The notes: generated by a model not told the origin, from the sequence alone. A stretch of DNA of 45,032 nucleotides from Oligoflexia bacterium (GCA_011087955.1 JAALKR010000002.1:1-45032), one strand, 5' to 3'. Shown: positions 1-9,332, counted from the first letter of the stretch. A program made the numbers and translations.

Positions 1-4
1 TGAA

Positions 5-1552
5 ATGCTGAAAAATTTATTAGACCAGTCACAACTCATACTTCTTTGGTCAGCAAAATTTGCTGTTATTTTTGCTCTTCTAGGTGCGCTACCTGCAGTA
101 CTTATTCCGCTTGGACTGCCTCCGGAAGGCGACGCTCTCGACTATCGAATTCCGATCATTAAATGGATAATTCGTCATGGAGTTTATCCGAATTGGACTT
201 GGTCCAATGTGGATGACTATCCTATGCTACTTGAACTCCTTATGGTGCCTCTCTATCAAATTCATCCAGCACTTGTGCGCCTTATTCCAATAATTGGGTA
301 TGGTCTTTTTGGCTTTTTCGGTGGCAAACTACTTTCTCTTTTTTTTCAGGGGGAGAAGAAAGAGCTGGCTTTCTGGGTTGGTTTTGCGTGGCTACTAGCC
401 CTTCGACCAGCGGCATTCCAAAGCAACCTCCTAATGATCGATACCAGTACCTATGGCTTTGTCTTAGGAGCAATCTATTTTGCCATTCAAAAACGCTTCG
501 TTGTGGGGGGTGCTTTTTTTGGACTTGCCCTAGCCACTCGTTATACTGCTTGGCCTCTAACAATCCCACTTCTCCCGCTATTATGGCTGACACAAAGAAC
601 TCGGCCGGTATCGGAGCGTTTAAAATCTAGCGGGGTATTCTTTCTAGTAAGCTCCTTCGGAGCCCTTCCTTTCATGATACGAAATTACTGAGTAAATAAT
701 GGCAACCCTTTTTTCCCACTCCTGAACTCTATCTTTCAACCAGATAATCTCGTACAAGTAGCACCGCGATTAGGATTAGATGGCTATGGCAAAGGGACGG
801 ACTTTATCTCTCTAATTCGCTCTCCATTCGACGTCTTCGTTACTAACGAAATTATTCAAAATCTTTTTGACTATACTCTAGGCAAGCTTTTCTTTATACA
901 AGCAGTCGCTGCAATTTCAGTCTGGATATGGAAACGAAAAAAAATCAAACTCGAAAACTCAGAGCCGTCTTGGGCACCTCTATTTATATTCTCCGCCCTA
1001 CAGTACCTTCTTTGGTTCTACTCCTCGCAACAGCTACGATTCCTAATCCCATTCATTGCAATCTTGAATCTGTACTTCGCTTATAGCTTATTGCGACGAT
1101 CCGCCTATAAGGCCACTGCACTTGTTACCCTGTGCTGCATATTCTCAGTAATATCGATCCAAAAGGATTCTGCACTCATAGCAATTGGCAAGAAGCCGCA
1201 CTTTCTCCGCGACAAAATTGAACAGGTCCGACCTTGTTTAGAGGCATTACCAAAAGGCGCTGTGATTGGCCACATTGTTCGCGATGGAGTGCTTGGATTC
1301 TTTAACTATGATTTTCGTTACCTTAAAGGTCACCCCTATTCCTCAAAATGGAAAAATGAGCCCGGGCCATTTCCATTACTAAATATGGAAGAAGTTGATT
1401 TCATATATGGTACTAACTCTTGGGAGGGCTATGTACCCTATCCTGCAGACAACCCTTGTTTGCTCGCTCGCCAACTGGTTAAAATTCCAGCTAATAAACC
1501 GCCTCCAAACTTTCATCAATCACCCAAACAGGCTGATTTACTAGAAGATTAA
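5..1552 (+). pseudogene. GT-C (family 39/ArnT-like) membrane glycosyltransferase, interrupted by an in-frame TGA
   Basis: One reading frame runs from the ATG at 5 to the TAA at 1550-1552, broken only by TGA at 689-691. Both sides read as one protein of about 515 codons. The first 228 residues have a hydrophobic first helix, an acidic loop after it (PEGDALDY) as in GT-C enzymes, and several more membrane helices. The sequence after the TGA continues as VNNGNPFFPLLNS, the type of sequence that normally follows 'RNYxxTGNP' in this fold. A single TGG-to-TGA change would explain the stop, since Trp fits there. The product would use a polyprenyl-linked sugar donor at the periplasmic face of the inner membrane; the acceptor is unknown. 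The break may be a real mutation or a sequencing error. The family call rests on topology and motif style, not on a strong signature. Confidence 0.7.
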
Positions 1553-2064
1553 TATGAGATACACCCAAAAAAGGAATGGCAAGATGTTGTCACTACGAAC
1601 TTGTTGGCATAGTGAACCTGATGCAGCCTGCGATTAAGCAAATGCTACTAAAAAAATCGAGCAAAATCGTTCTATTTAGTGGTGGCGGCCAAGGTCCCCA
1701 ATTTCGCTGCAGCGCATTCGCTGCAAGCAAAGGAGCCATCTGGCGACTAACAGAAACTCTTGGTCATGAATATGCTGGAAGTGGTGCCTCCATAAATGCA
1801 ATTGCGCCGGGTGCAGTAAACACAAAATTTCTGGAAGATACACTGGCTGCGGGACCGGAGCGCGTGGGAAAAGAAGCCTATGCCGAGCTCCTGAAACAAA
1901 AAGAGTCCGGTGGCACCTCTCCAGAGCTTGCAGCAGAACTTTGCACATGGCTTCTATCTGATAAGTCTAGAGGGCTTTACGGAAAAATTTTAAGCGCGAA
2001 GTGGGATCTATATAAAGACTTTACCCCAAAGCAAATGGAAGAATTAAGCCGCTCTGAATTATGA
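1553..2064 (+). pseudogene. Remnant of a short-chain dehydrogenase/reductase (SDR), N-terminally truncated and frameshifted
   Basis: The frame directly after the stop at 1552 reads KKEWQDVVTTNLL, the 'W..v..vNL.g' segment normally near residue 105 of an SDR. It then hits TAG at 1610. Frame 1 continues the same protein from about 1606 (GIVNLMQPAIKQM), so one base is missing in the run at 1604-1607. The glycine-rich NAD(P)-binding N-terminus (about 100 residues) is absent. The rest is well preserved: the catalytic Ser region (IVLFSGGG), the motif AFAASKGA, NAIAPGAVNTKF, and a C-terminus typical of SDRs from glycan loci. The YxxxK tyrosine is replaced by Phe (codon TTC at 1717-1719). A start at ATG 1576 would give a 162-residue fragment without a cofactor site. 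I read this as a dead gene fused to the tail of the preceding one by deletion. Confidence 0.8.
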
Positions 2065-2070
2065 AGCGAG

Positions 2071-3486
2071 TCATTTCAAAGGAGGGGCGCACAATTTGGG
2101 ATTAATCAAGGTTAAAAATTCTGAGCACTGAGGTTTTAACTTAAGCGCAGCCCCAATGGCAATCAGCAGTAGCGCCGACCGCGTAGGCCCCTCTAAGCCA
2201 ATATTAAACATGGAATATAATGCCTGAGCAAAAATGAAAGCTGCTAAAGCATAGTATTTATGCGCAATCAAGTAAACAAAAGCTAGCCCATGGAGAACTA
2301 AGAATAAAAAGCCAAGAGTTCCAATTCGGGCTATAGCGTTTAGATAGGAATTATGTGGGCCAGAAATTGGAGCGGCAATTTTAGCTCTGTCCTCAAGTGT
2401 ACGTATTTCATGCGGGCCATTATTTTTCGAAAATCTACCTGCACCACGGTAAACTCGATAAACAACTTGCTCTTGAAATCCAATTCCAAAGACTGGATTG
2501 CGCCAATAGAGTTCAACTGAATCGCGCCACATAGACCAACGGTATCGTTCTACGCTTATGGGAATTGGCAATGAGAGCTCAACCCCTTCAGCTTTGGACA
2601 AGGGACTTTCTACGGTCCGTCGCGCCTCACTATTATTTATATACTCTGCATTATACGACCAAACCTTGTAGCCCAAACCAATTGATAGGCCAATCAAAAT
2701 AAGGTTAATTGCAACAGCCTTTCGGTGAGTACTACGGACAATCAAATTAAACAGCATAACCGTCAAAACTGTCGCGAGTATTCCCAAAAGGGCGGTGCGT
2801 TGAAATTTATCGTAAACATTAATCCCTAGGCCGAAACCAATGGGCAAAAGAACAATAAGACGGAGCTTCCAGTCATCAGAAACTAACGCCCATCCCAAAA
2901 CGAAATATACGCTTAATGATGGAGTCCATTCGGGCATGGGCCGAGGCTCGTGCAACACAAACACCCTTATTAAAGTATACAAAAAGATGCAATAGCAAAC
3001 AGCATGAATCACCCTAGCGTATTGCTCCAACGTAGCTACTCGAATCGGTGCTAACCAAATAAAAATAGGGACAAATAAATACCAGCAGAAAGCCGCATTC
3101 CGTATGCCCAATATTGGGTTTACACGAATATCCCATAGCAATCGTATAATAGAAAAGGCCAGTATTAGAAAAATTATTGAGTGGAGGCTGGTTGGCTTCA
3201 CCGATGCAAATTTTTCTTTCCATTTGGCTAAACTCACGAAAGCTGCAGAGAAAAGAAATAAAAAGAAAATTTCGAAAGTAAATAATTTAACACTTGCGTT
3301 CTCCAATCCTCCAAGAACGGATGGAAGCGAAAGTGGAATTCCGGCTTTCGCAAAACTCGTATCGAATAGCGTAAAGCCAATACCTATAAACAAAACAAAG
3401 CAACCAATTAAAAATTCATACGGGCTATTTAATTGATGAAAACGAAGGTACCCCTTTAAGTTAATCACTTCCTGATGTGCGGGCAC
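2071..3486 (-). CDS. O-antigen ligase/polymerase family membrane protein
   Basis: A 471-residue protein with about ten to twelve hydrophobic helices. It carries a large periplasmic loop between about residues 275 and 375 ending in the motif GPHNSYLNAIARIG, the signature of the Wzy_C / O-antigen ligase (WaaL) family. Such proteins polymerise O-units or transfer finished glycan to lipid A-core on the periplasmic face; sequence alone does not separate ligase from polymerase. It is the last gene of a five-gene operon and overlaps the upstream gene by 26 bp, so the two are probably translationally coupled. The neighbour is a second protein of the same superfamily, so one may be the Wzy polymerase and the other the ligase. 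Confidence 0.8.
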   Translation of the reverse strand: MPAHQEVINLKGYLRFHQLNSPYEFLIGCFVLFIGIGFTLFDTSFAKAGIPLSLPSVLGGLENASVKLFTFEIFFLFLFSAAFVSLAKWKEKFASVKPTSLHSIIFLILAFSIIRLLWDIRVNPILGIRNAAFCWYLFVPIFIWLAPIRVATLEQYARVIHAVCYCIFLYTLIRVFVLHEPRPMPEWTPSLSVYFVLGWALVSDDWKLRLIVLLPIGFGLGINVYDKFQRTALLGILATVLTVMLFNLIVRSTHRKAVAINLILIGLSIGLGYKVWSYNAEYINNSEARRTVESPLSKAEGVELSLPIPISVERYRWSMWRDSVELYWRNPVFGIGFQEQVVYRVYRGAGRFSKNNGPHEIRTLEDRAKIAAPISGPHNSYLNAIARIGTLGFLFLVLHGLAFVYLIAHKYYALAAFIFAQALYSMFNIGLEGPTRSALLLIAIGAALKLKPQCSEFLTLINPKLCAPPLK

Positions 3487-4897
3487 TTTTTATGCCTCCC
3501 AGTGTTTTCGCCGGTTGTGGTAGAAAATAAGCCCAGATACCTATCCATACCCACATATCGGAACGACAAACATTGGGTAAAAAATGCGCTTCACATAGAA
3601 AAAACAAAACAAAAGATATACCTGCAATTTGTTGCTGAGTAGTAAACTCACTGTATCGTTTCCCAGTAACTAAAAAAATTGCAAAAGTTAGAATAAAAAG
3701 AGCAAATAACCCTGTTAGGACAAAACCCTGCTCACTTAAAACCTCCAGCCAAATATTTTGAATATTCTGCTTACCGAAATCTTTTATTTCTAGAGCATCT
3801 AGAGATTTAAGGCGCGACACAGCATAGGAGTTGCCCATCCCAACTCCCGCTCCAATGCTCATGCCAGCATTTTGTTGTATTAATTCATATGCCTCATGAA
3901 ACCCTGTCAATCGAGTTAACATCGACGCGTCGGTCCCGCTAGCAAGGGGAGCAATTAATTTATGGTTAATCTTCTGAAACTCTTTTTTGGGTAACAAAGC
4001 AAAGAATGCGATTAGCATCGAGATAAAAATACCAAAATGAACTAGCACCATCTTTATATGAATAACCTTTTGACGGACAAATACAAAATAGGACGCGGTA
4101 AAGAGCAAAACCCAAAACGCTAGACCACTGCGAGAAAAGAACATTATAAGAGAAATTCCCGCTATAACCGTCACCGCGAGCAAATAATATTTTCTTCCCC
4201 TTGAGAGCTCTTTATTTGTCAAAAACTCCGAAAAGACCCATGTAATTCCGAGAGCAAAAAACATTGCTATGTAAGAAGGCTCTAGAGAAAACGCCGACGG
4301 TCGTGGCCAATTGTAATAGTCGCCGTTATACTGGGAAAAACCAAGCAGACCGTGAAGAATACCGAAAAAGAAAGCCAAATAATCGACTATGACCACAAAC
4401 GACAAGAATGCGATACAGGCGGCCAACGTAGGAAAAATAAAAGCTTTAAATGTCCTTCCCGGATCTATATTTGCCCGGCCGGTTGTCGAAGCTAATTCCT
4501 CCCCGCGAAACAAATATACTGGAAGCGCAATCATCAGGAAATCGAACCAAAGCCAGCCTGTGTATACAAAGGACTTAAATTTGTGCAAGGATACTATGGC
4601 AGAGTGAGGGAGCAGTAATATAAGCTGCAACACCAGAAAAATCCATGGCAAAGCTAAAGCGGCTCGTACAACTTTCTGCAAATAATTTGTCGGCCCAAAA
4701 TGCTGAATCAAAAAAATATTGCTTACTAAAAAAACAAAATAGAAGGATTTTATCGTCATCCCCTGGATTTCAAAAAAAAGAATCCGGTCAAATGTGATCA
4801 TAAACAGTCCAAGGCACCAGATCATAATGGCTCGGTACAAAGGTCCTCGCCCCCAGGACTCTAGCAGGTGATTTTTCGTTCGAATCAAGAGCTCCAT
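3461..4897 (-). CDS. O-antigen polymerase (Wzy)/ligase-like membrane protein
   Basis: A polytopic membrane protein of 478 residues with at least ten hydrophobic segments. The motif RPSAFSLEPSYIAM at about residues 197-210 is typical of Wzy-like polymerases of the O-antigen ligase clan. A later loop (about 310-400) precedes the last helices (GFVLTGLFALFILTF). It lacks the HNSYL motif of the next gene, which fits a division of labour with this one as polymerase. It starts at ATG 4897, 13 bp after the RmlD-like gene's stop, and overlaps the downstream gene by 26 bp. The specific substrate cannot be read from sequence. Confidence 0.75.
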   Translation of the reverse strand: MELLIRTKNHLLESWGRGPLYRAIMIWCLGLFMITFDRILFFEIQGMTIKSFYFVFLVSNIFLIQHFGPTNYLQKVVRAALALPWIFLVLQLILLLPHSAIVSLHKFKSFVYTGWLWFDFLMIALPVYLFRGEELASTTGRANIDPGRTFKAFIFPTLAACIAFLSFVVIVDYLAFFFGILHGLLGFSQYNGDYYNWPRPSAFSLEPSYIAMFFALGITWVFSEFLTNKELSRGRKYYLLAVTVIAGISLIMFFSRSGLAFWVLLFTASYFVFVRQKVIHIKMVLVHFGIFISMLIAFFALLPKKEFQKINHKLIAPLASGTDASMLTRLTGFHEAYELIQQNAGMSIGAGVGMGNSYAVSRLKSLDALEIKDFGKQNIQNIWLEVLSEQGFVLTGLFALFILTFAIFLVTGKRYSEFTTQQQIAGISFVLFFLCEAHFLPNVCRSDMWVWIGIWAYFLPQPAKTLGGIKSARTSGSD

Positions 4898-4910
4898 CTT
4901 TTCCTCTCAG

Positions 4911-5867
4911 CTACCTAGAATAGAAAGTCTGCAGACTGGCCAAGCTTTCTTTTGCCGGCCATTCAAAGTAAATCATTTCATTGCGATACTCTATTAAATC
5001 ATCTGTCAAAGTGGCTGAAAGCGCAGGAAACTGGCTGTAAAATTTTGAAGAGTCCAAAGCCATATTATGGGAGCGCTTTGCCTTTAATGGGCTATCCTTT
5101 AGCATACTCTTATAGATCGACTCTGAAGAGAGGCCAAAAACCTCAGCAAGCTTTAAGCCAAATTCGAATTTTGATGCCGATTCCGTGCCGGCAATATTGT
5201 AGAGACCGTATGTCTTTGAGCGAATAATTTCTCCAAATGCCCGAACTAGCCGGCTGGTTAAAATAGGCGAGAATAATACATCTTCAAATAGATTTCGCGC
5301 CTCTCCTCGCACCAGTCCATCCACGATCCATTCCGACAAACACGTCTTATCTTGCAAATTCCAACCAAAAATATTCGTACGAATAATCGTCGATCGGATA
5401 TCAGCATTCTGAACTAGTTTTTCCGCCTCTAGTTTTGTCTCGCTGTAATAGTTTAACGGCGTGGGCTCCATATCCTCAGTAGCTTGCATCCCTTCCCTTA
5501 GTGAAAAAAAAGCATCTGTGGAGACATGTACAAAATGCGTGCTGTTCTTGGCTGAAAAATCTAAAAATGGTTTCAATGCTTCTACATTGATCTTGTAACA
5601 GGCTTCCCGATCTTTCTCCGCCGCATCTATTTCCGTACGTGCGGCACAATGGATAATAATAAGCGGCTGAGTCTTCTTTAGATATTGAGAGACTTCGTTA
5701 TGGTCTCGAATATCACAACGATCAAGCAGACTCGATATGCCTCCAATTTCGTGATTTAAATACGTCCCACGAACATCAAACTCAGTTAAAAAATAACTTA
5801 ATGCCTTCCAACCAAGTAGGCCGCTTGCTCCTGTAACCAGGAGTTTATCAGATGGATTCATCGACAA
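4911..5867 (-). CDS. RmlD-like NAD(P)-dependent sugar-nucleotide reductase (SDR)
   Basis: A 318-residue extended SDR. It shows the N-terminal Rossmann motif TGASGLLG (about residues 12-19), the HCAARTEID segment typical of dTDP-4-dehydrorhamnose reductases, HVSTDAFF, and the catalytic YYSETK (YxxxK) motif. The layout is that of the RmlD substrate-binding family: C-4 keto reduction of a nucleotide-linked deoxysugar in the cytoplasm. The rmlA/B/C genes are not in the window, so dTDP-rhamnose is not proven as product. The gene overlaps the upstream PseC-like gene by 10 bp, so it may instead act on a sugar from that branch. The family is clear and the substrate is not. Confidence 0.75.
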   Translation of the reverse strand: MSMNPSDKLLVTGASGLLGWKALSYFLTEFDVRGTYLNHEIGGISSLLDRCDIRDHNEVSQYLKKTQPLIIIHCAARTEIDAAEKDREACYKINVEALKPFLDFSAKNSTHFVHVSTDAFFSLREGMQATEDMEPTPLNYYSETKLEAEKLVQNADIRSTIIRTNIFGWNLQDKTCLSEWIVDGLVRGEARNLFEDVLFSPILTSRLVRAFGEIIRSKTYGLYNIAGTESASKFEFGLKLAEVFGLSSESIYKSMLKDSPLKAKRSHNMALDSSKFYSQFPALSATLTDDLIEYRNEMIYFEWPAKESLASLQTFYSR

Positions 5868-7075
5868 GTCACTCTCTTGATGGCGCTAACCACATGGTCT
5901 ACATTCTCTCTTGTCATTTTTGGATATAAAGGAAATGATAAGCAACGACTATAGTAGGCAAGCGCCTGTGGATAGTCCTCATCTTTATAGCCAAAGTGCT
6001 TTTGAAAGTATGGCTGCGTATGGACTGGAATATAATGCACTTGAGTGCCAATTTTCTTCTCTCGCAGCTCTGTCATAAGCGCTGTTCTAGAAATGCCTAC
6101 GCGCTCAAAATCAATTTGTAAAACATATAAATGGAAATTTGCATGCGACCTCTCTGCTTCAAACGGAGCAATTATATTTGGCACTCCTGCTAGAGCCTCA
6201 TTATATTGGTCCACGACCTCTCGACGCCGTCTAACAAACTGGTCGAGCTTTTCCAATTGGCGCAAACCAAGCGCACACTGAATATCAGTGATACGATAAT
6301 TATGCCCTAATATAACTTGCTGGTAATGCCAGGGCCCCGGAGATTTGCGCTCTAAATACTCTGGAGACTGAGTAATGCCATGGCTTCTATGCATTTGCAT
6401 CCGCTCGTAAAGATGGCGGTCGTTCGTTACTGCGATTCCACCCTCCCCTGTAGTAATATGCTTAACTGGATGAAAAGAAAATACGGCCACATCTGAATAT
6501 TCACAAGCGCCAACAGGTGTATCAAAATAAAATGAACCCAAGGCGTGGGAGGCATCCTCGACAAGATAAATTTTTTCCCCATTCCTTGTCCCATGCGCAT
6601 CAGCTAATTTCTTTAAGCGCTTCATATCGGCCGATTGACCGGCAAAATGAACAGGGACAATAATCCGCGTGTCCTTATTTAATCGATTTTCGACTTCAAT
6701 GGGATCAATATTATACGTCCTGGGATCGATATCAGCAAAAACAGGCTTTGCTCCACAATAGACGCCACAATTGGCAGAAGCGACGAAAGTATTGGGCGAA
6801 GTAATTAGCTCATCGCCTTCACTAAGGTTAGCCGCCATACAGGCAATATGCAAAGCGCTCGTAGCGGAATTCACAGCCACCGCATATTTTGCACCCACCT
6901 TTTCAGCGAAAGCCTGCTCAAATTTTCGTACCGTTGGCCCTTGAGTGATTATTGGTGATCGCAATACGTCAACCACTGCCTGAATATCGTCTTCATCTAT
7001 GGATTGACAACCATAGGGAATAAATCCATCTGCTCTCATGTCATAAACTACCTGTCCATTTAAACTATCTATCAA
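5858..7075 (-). CDS. pseC: PLP-dependent DegT/DnrJ/EryC1 aminotransferase, PseC-like
   Basis: Sugar aminotransferase of the DegT/DnrJ/EryC1/StrS family, closest in style to PseC, which aminates a UDP-4-keto-6-deoxy-hexosamine on the way to pseudaminic acid. Visible motifs are IPYGCQSIDEDDIQAV, TQGP, the AVNSATSALH phosphate-binding turn, PVHFAGQ, VEDASHALG, and the PLP lysine in FSFHPVKHITTGEGG (K205 counted from the longest start). Length (about 400) suits the family. The longest frame begins with TTG at 7075, overlapping the previous stop as TTGA. An ATG at 7039 (MRADGF) preceded by ACAGGTAG is a good alternative and matches where family members usually begin. PseB and the later pse genes are not seen here, so the end product could be another 4-amino-4,6-dideoxy sugar. 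Confidence 0.85.
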   Translation of the reverse strand: MIDSLNGQVVYDMRADGFIPYGCQSIDEDDIQAVVDVLRSPIITQGPTVRKFEQAFAEKVGAKYAVAVNSATSALHIACMAANLSEGDELITSPNTFVASANCGVYCGAKPVFADIDPRTYNIDPIEVENRLNKDTRIIVPVHFAGQSADMKRLKKLADAHGTRNGEKIYLVEDASHALGSFYFDTPVGACEYSDVAVFSFHPVKHITTGEGGIAVTNDRHLYERMQMHRSHGITQSPEYLERKSPGPWHYQQVILGHNYRITDIQCALGLRQLEKLDQFVRRRREVVDQYNEALAGVPNIIAPFEAERSHANFHLYVLQIDFERVGISRTALMTELREKKIGTQVHYIPVHTQPYFQKHFGYKDEDYPQALAYYSRCLSFPLYPKMTRENVDHVVSAIKRVTCR

Positions 7076-8205
7076 TTACTCATCAATTGCGAAAGCTCCG
7101 TTGCGTATCGTCGCAGGGAAAACCTCCTAGCCACTGCATTCGCATCAACATGCGAGCTTGAAACCTCGGACAAAATTTTCTCTACCGACTCTAACATGCT
7201 CGGCTTACTGCTCATATTCACAAAATGCACAGGCAGATTTTCCAATCGCATCCAATTGCTATAGGGCATATCACTCACTAGGCTGGACAGCCCTAGTTGA
7301 GCCGCCTCTACCGGCCACATCGAAAAGCTCTCATTGCAGGTAGAAAGGGATAGAGCAAAGCGGCATTTTTTTGCTTTTTCTAACGCTTGCTCTCGGGAAA
7401 GGCCCTGCAAAAATTCTAAATTTTTCAGACTCTTAGCGGCTACATACGGGGCCATCGGACCGTCCCCTATTACACAAAAGCGGTGGCTTTGAAAATGCTC
7501 CGCGATTTCAAGGATTTCTTTGATGCCTTTTTCCGCGGAAAGGCGGCCCAAAAAGACAAAATCGGCTTCTTTTTCTACTGCACCACTTAAAAGCGATGCC
7601 GGGATTGTAACCGGATGGGGAATGATATGAATTTTTTCTCGCGGAATATCCAAACTACAAACTTCTCCCGAAATATATCCCGAAGGAACAATAAAATCAT
7701 CGACTGCACTCTCCCAAAGGCTTCCCTTCCGAATCTTTGCCAGCGCAAGAGCGTAATAAATGGAGCGCTTCCTATCTCCATTACAATTTCGTAAAATTGG
7801 TCGCACACTACTTATTGAATCACGGCACTCATAACATTGAGTGCCGCTATATAACGCCAATCCATTCGTGCAATACATTCGGTGATTATGAACGGTCATC
7901 CATACTCGATGATCCGAATTTGCCAAGTACTTCAGCAAGGCCACACCAGGCATAGGATGAATATTATGCAAATGCACAATTGCATCTGTCTCAGACTCTA
8001 GCACCAACCTCAGTTCTTTAGGCAACTCCACTGAGCTTAAGCCACGAAGAATAGCTAAATTGGACGTCCCCATGATACTCTTGCCGTTAGGAAAGGAATG
8101 GACTTTATGCCCCATTTGCTCGTAAACTTCGCGGAGTAGCTCAACATGAACGTCCTCGCCACCACGATGCTGGTAGGGGTGATGAATAAGTATTATCGAA
8201 GGCAT
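7072..8205 (-). CDS. Glycosyltransferase family 4 (GT-B fold)
   Basis: A 377-residue retaining glycosyltransferase with two Rossmann domains. The N-terminal HHPYQHRGGEDVHVELL is the usual acceptor-side opening of GT4 enzymes. The C-terminal half has FLGRLSAEKGI (donor phosphate contacts), CVIGDGP and the E-x7-E motif (ESFSMWPVE) that positions the nucleotide-sugar. It is cytoplasmic or membrane-associated and adds one sugar to the lipid-linked repeat unit. It is the first gene of the minus-strand operon and overlaps the next gene by 4 bp. The promoter should lie in 8206-8401, shared with the divergent FkbM gene. Sugar and linkage specificity cannot be read. Confidence 0.85.
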   Translation of the reverse strand: MPSIILIHHPYQHRGGEDVHVELLREVYEQMGHKVHSFPNGKSIMGTSNLAILRGLSSVELPKELRLVLESETDAIVHLHNIHPMPGVALLKYLANSDHRVWMTVHNHRMYCTNGLALYSGTQCYECRDSISSVRPILRNCNGDRKRSIYYALALAKIRKGSLWESAVDDFIVPSGYISGEVCSLDIPREKIHIIPHPVTIPASLLSGAVEKEADFVFLGRLSAEKGIKEILEIAEHFQSHRFCVIGDGPMAPYVAAKSLKNLEFLQGLSREQALEKAKKCRFALSLSTCNESFSMWPVEAAQLGLSSLVSDMPYSNWMRLENLPVHFVNMSSKPSMLESVEKILSEVSSSHVDANAVARRFSLRRYATELSQLMSN

Positions 8206-8401
8206 CTCTTTATAGTTTCTTTACAAAACGTAAGCAGAAGCCAGCCTATAATCAAGTAAAATTAGCATCGATACGCTTGGTGGTGTTGCAAAGCAGAGAA
8301 TTTGGGTATAGAAAGTCTTCGTCCTTACCACGAAAAGCCTACAGATTTTGGGGCAGCCTCAGTTGCGAAGGCAACGTCTAAAACTCAAATCATATTGCTT
8401 T

Positions 8402-9289
8402 ATGCTTATGCTCACAATTCTCAAAAACATTAACTCCCGCTTTAAGATAAAAAGGCGAGTCATTTTTACTTTAAAATTTTTCTTTATTCGCATTTTTTGG
8501 TTACAAAAAGCCAATTGGTTTTCAGCATTAATCGCCGAGCATCTTGCTGAAATTAAGTACAAAATATCGAGTAAAGTGCCCGGGCCCCTCTATTATACTG
8601 CTGCGAATCCAATACTTTTTTGGAGAGCAAAAACGTTATTAACAAAAGAACCTGAAACTATAGCGTGGCTTGACCGAATGGTTGCCAATGATGTCTTCTT
8701 TGATATCGGGGCCAATATTGGCATGTACAGCATTTATGCTGGAAAGAAAAAAGTAAAAGTTTATGGTTTTGAACCAGAAGCTTCAAACTACTATTTTTTA
8801 AATAAAAACATCCAAATAAACGATATTTCAACCAATACTGTAGCCTATAACTTTGCTCTATCAGATAAGGAATCTGTAGATAAACTTAAAATCCCCTATA
8901 ATACTCCAGGTTCTGCCTTCACTACTTTTGGGAATAATAAGGAAAGATACCCTACAATTTTTGAGCAGGGCTGCATTGGGATGACACTAGATGATATTGT
9001 ATCTAAGCATGGACTTCCAGTGCCGGATTATTTAAAGATTGATGTCGATGGAATTGAAGCTAAAATTATTCGAGGCGCGCAAAATTTAATAAGAAATTCA
9101 GCACTAAGAAGTATTTTAATTGAGTTAGATGACAACTTAGAAAGTGATCAACAGTGGATCAAAAGCTTTCTTTATGAAAATGGATTCAAAATAGTAAAAA
9201 TGGGTGAAAAGTGCAATGGCATGCAAAATTGTATTTTTGAACGAGACCTAACAATAAAAAATCCTGCCTCGTCTGGAGATGCTCCGTAG
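8402..9289 (+). CDS. FkbM family SAM-dependent methyltransferase
   Basis: I take the ATG at 8402 (MLMLTILKN; the second ATG at 8408 is possible) rather than an upstream in-frame TTG at 8348. No clear ribosome-binding site decides. The product is about 295 residues. The SAM site is clear: FFDIGANIGMYSIYA (motif I), VYGFEPEASNYYFL (acidic ribose contact), then DYLKIDVDGIEAKIIRGA, the FkbM signature. Family members O-methylate sugars or small molecules, here plausibly a sugar of the surface glycan, possibly a capping or masking methylation. The gene is markedly richer in A/T-ending codons (many AAA, ATT, TTT) than its neighbours and stands alone on the plus strand, which suggests separate acquisition. 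Confidence 0.85.
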   Translation: MLMLTILKNINSRFKIKRRVIFTLKFFFIRIFWLQKANWFSALIAEHLAEIKYKISSKVPGPLYYTAANPILFWRAKTLLTKEPETIAWLDRMVANDVFFDIGANIGMYSIYAGKKKVKVYGFEPEASNYYFLNKNIQINDISTNTVAYNFALSDKESVDKLKIPYNTPGSAFTTFGNNKERYPTIFEQGCIGMTLDDIVSKHGLPVPDYLKIDVDGIEAKIIRGAQNLIRNSALRSILIELDDNLESDQQWIKSFLYENGFKIVKMGEKCNGMQNCIFERDLTIKNPASSGDAP

Positions 9290-9332
9290 TCTTAGTCAAT
9301 CGAAGAGCGCAATCTTGCGCGAACTACTAAAT

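Noticed and set aside
689-691. TGA read as a sense codon (recoding or selenocysteine)
   Set aside because: Several intact genes in the window end in TGA, no other gene shows internal TGA, and the position fits Trp; a point mutation is simpler.
8215-8347. Small open stretch on the plus strand (contains FGYRKSSSLPRKAYRFWG)
   Set aside because: It is under 50 codons, has no start or ribosome-binding site, and I cannot match it to a family; it may be a gene fragment but the support is too thin.
9300-9330. Hairpin GCGCA/TGCGC between the FkbM and lectin-peptidase genes as a terminator
   Set aside because: The stem is only 5 bp and no T-run follows on either strand.
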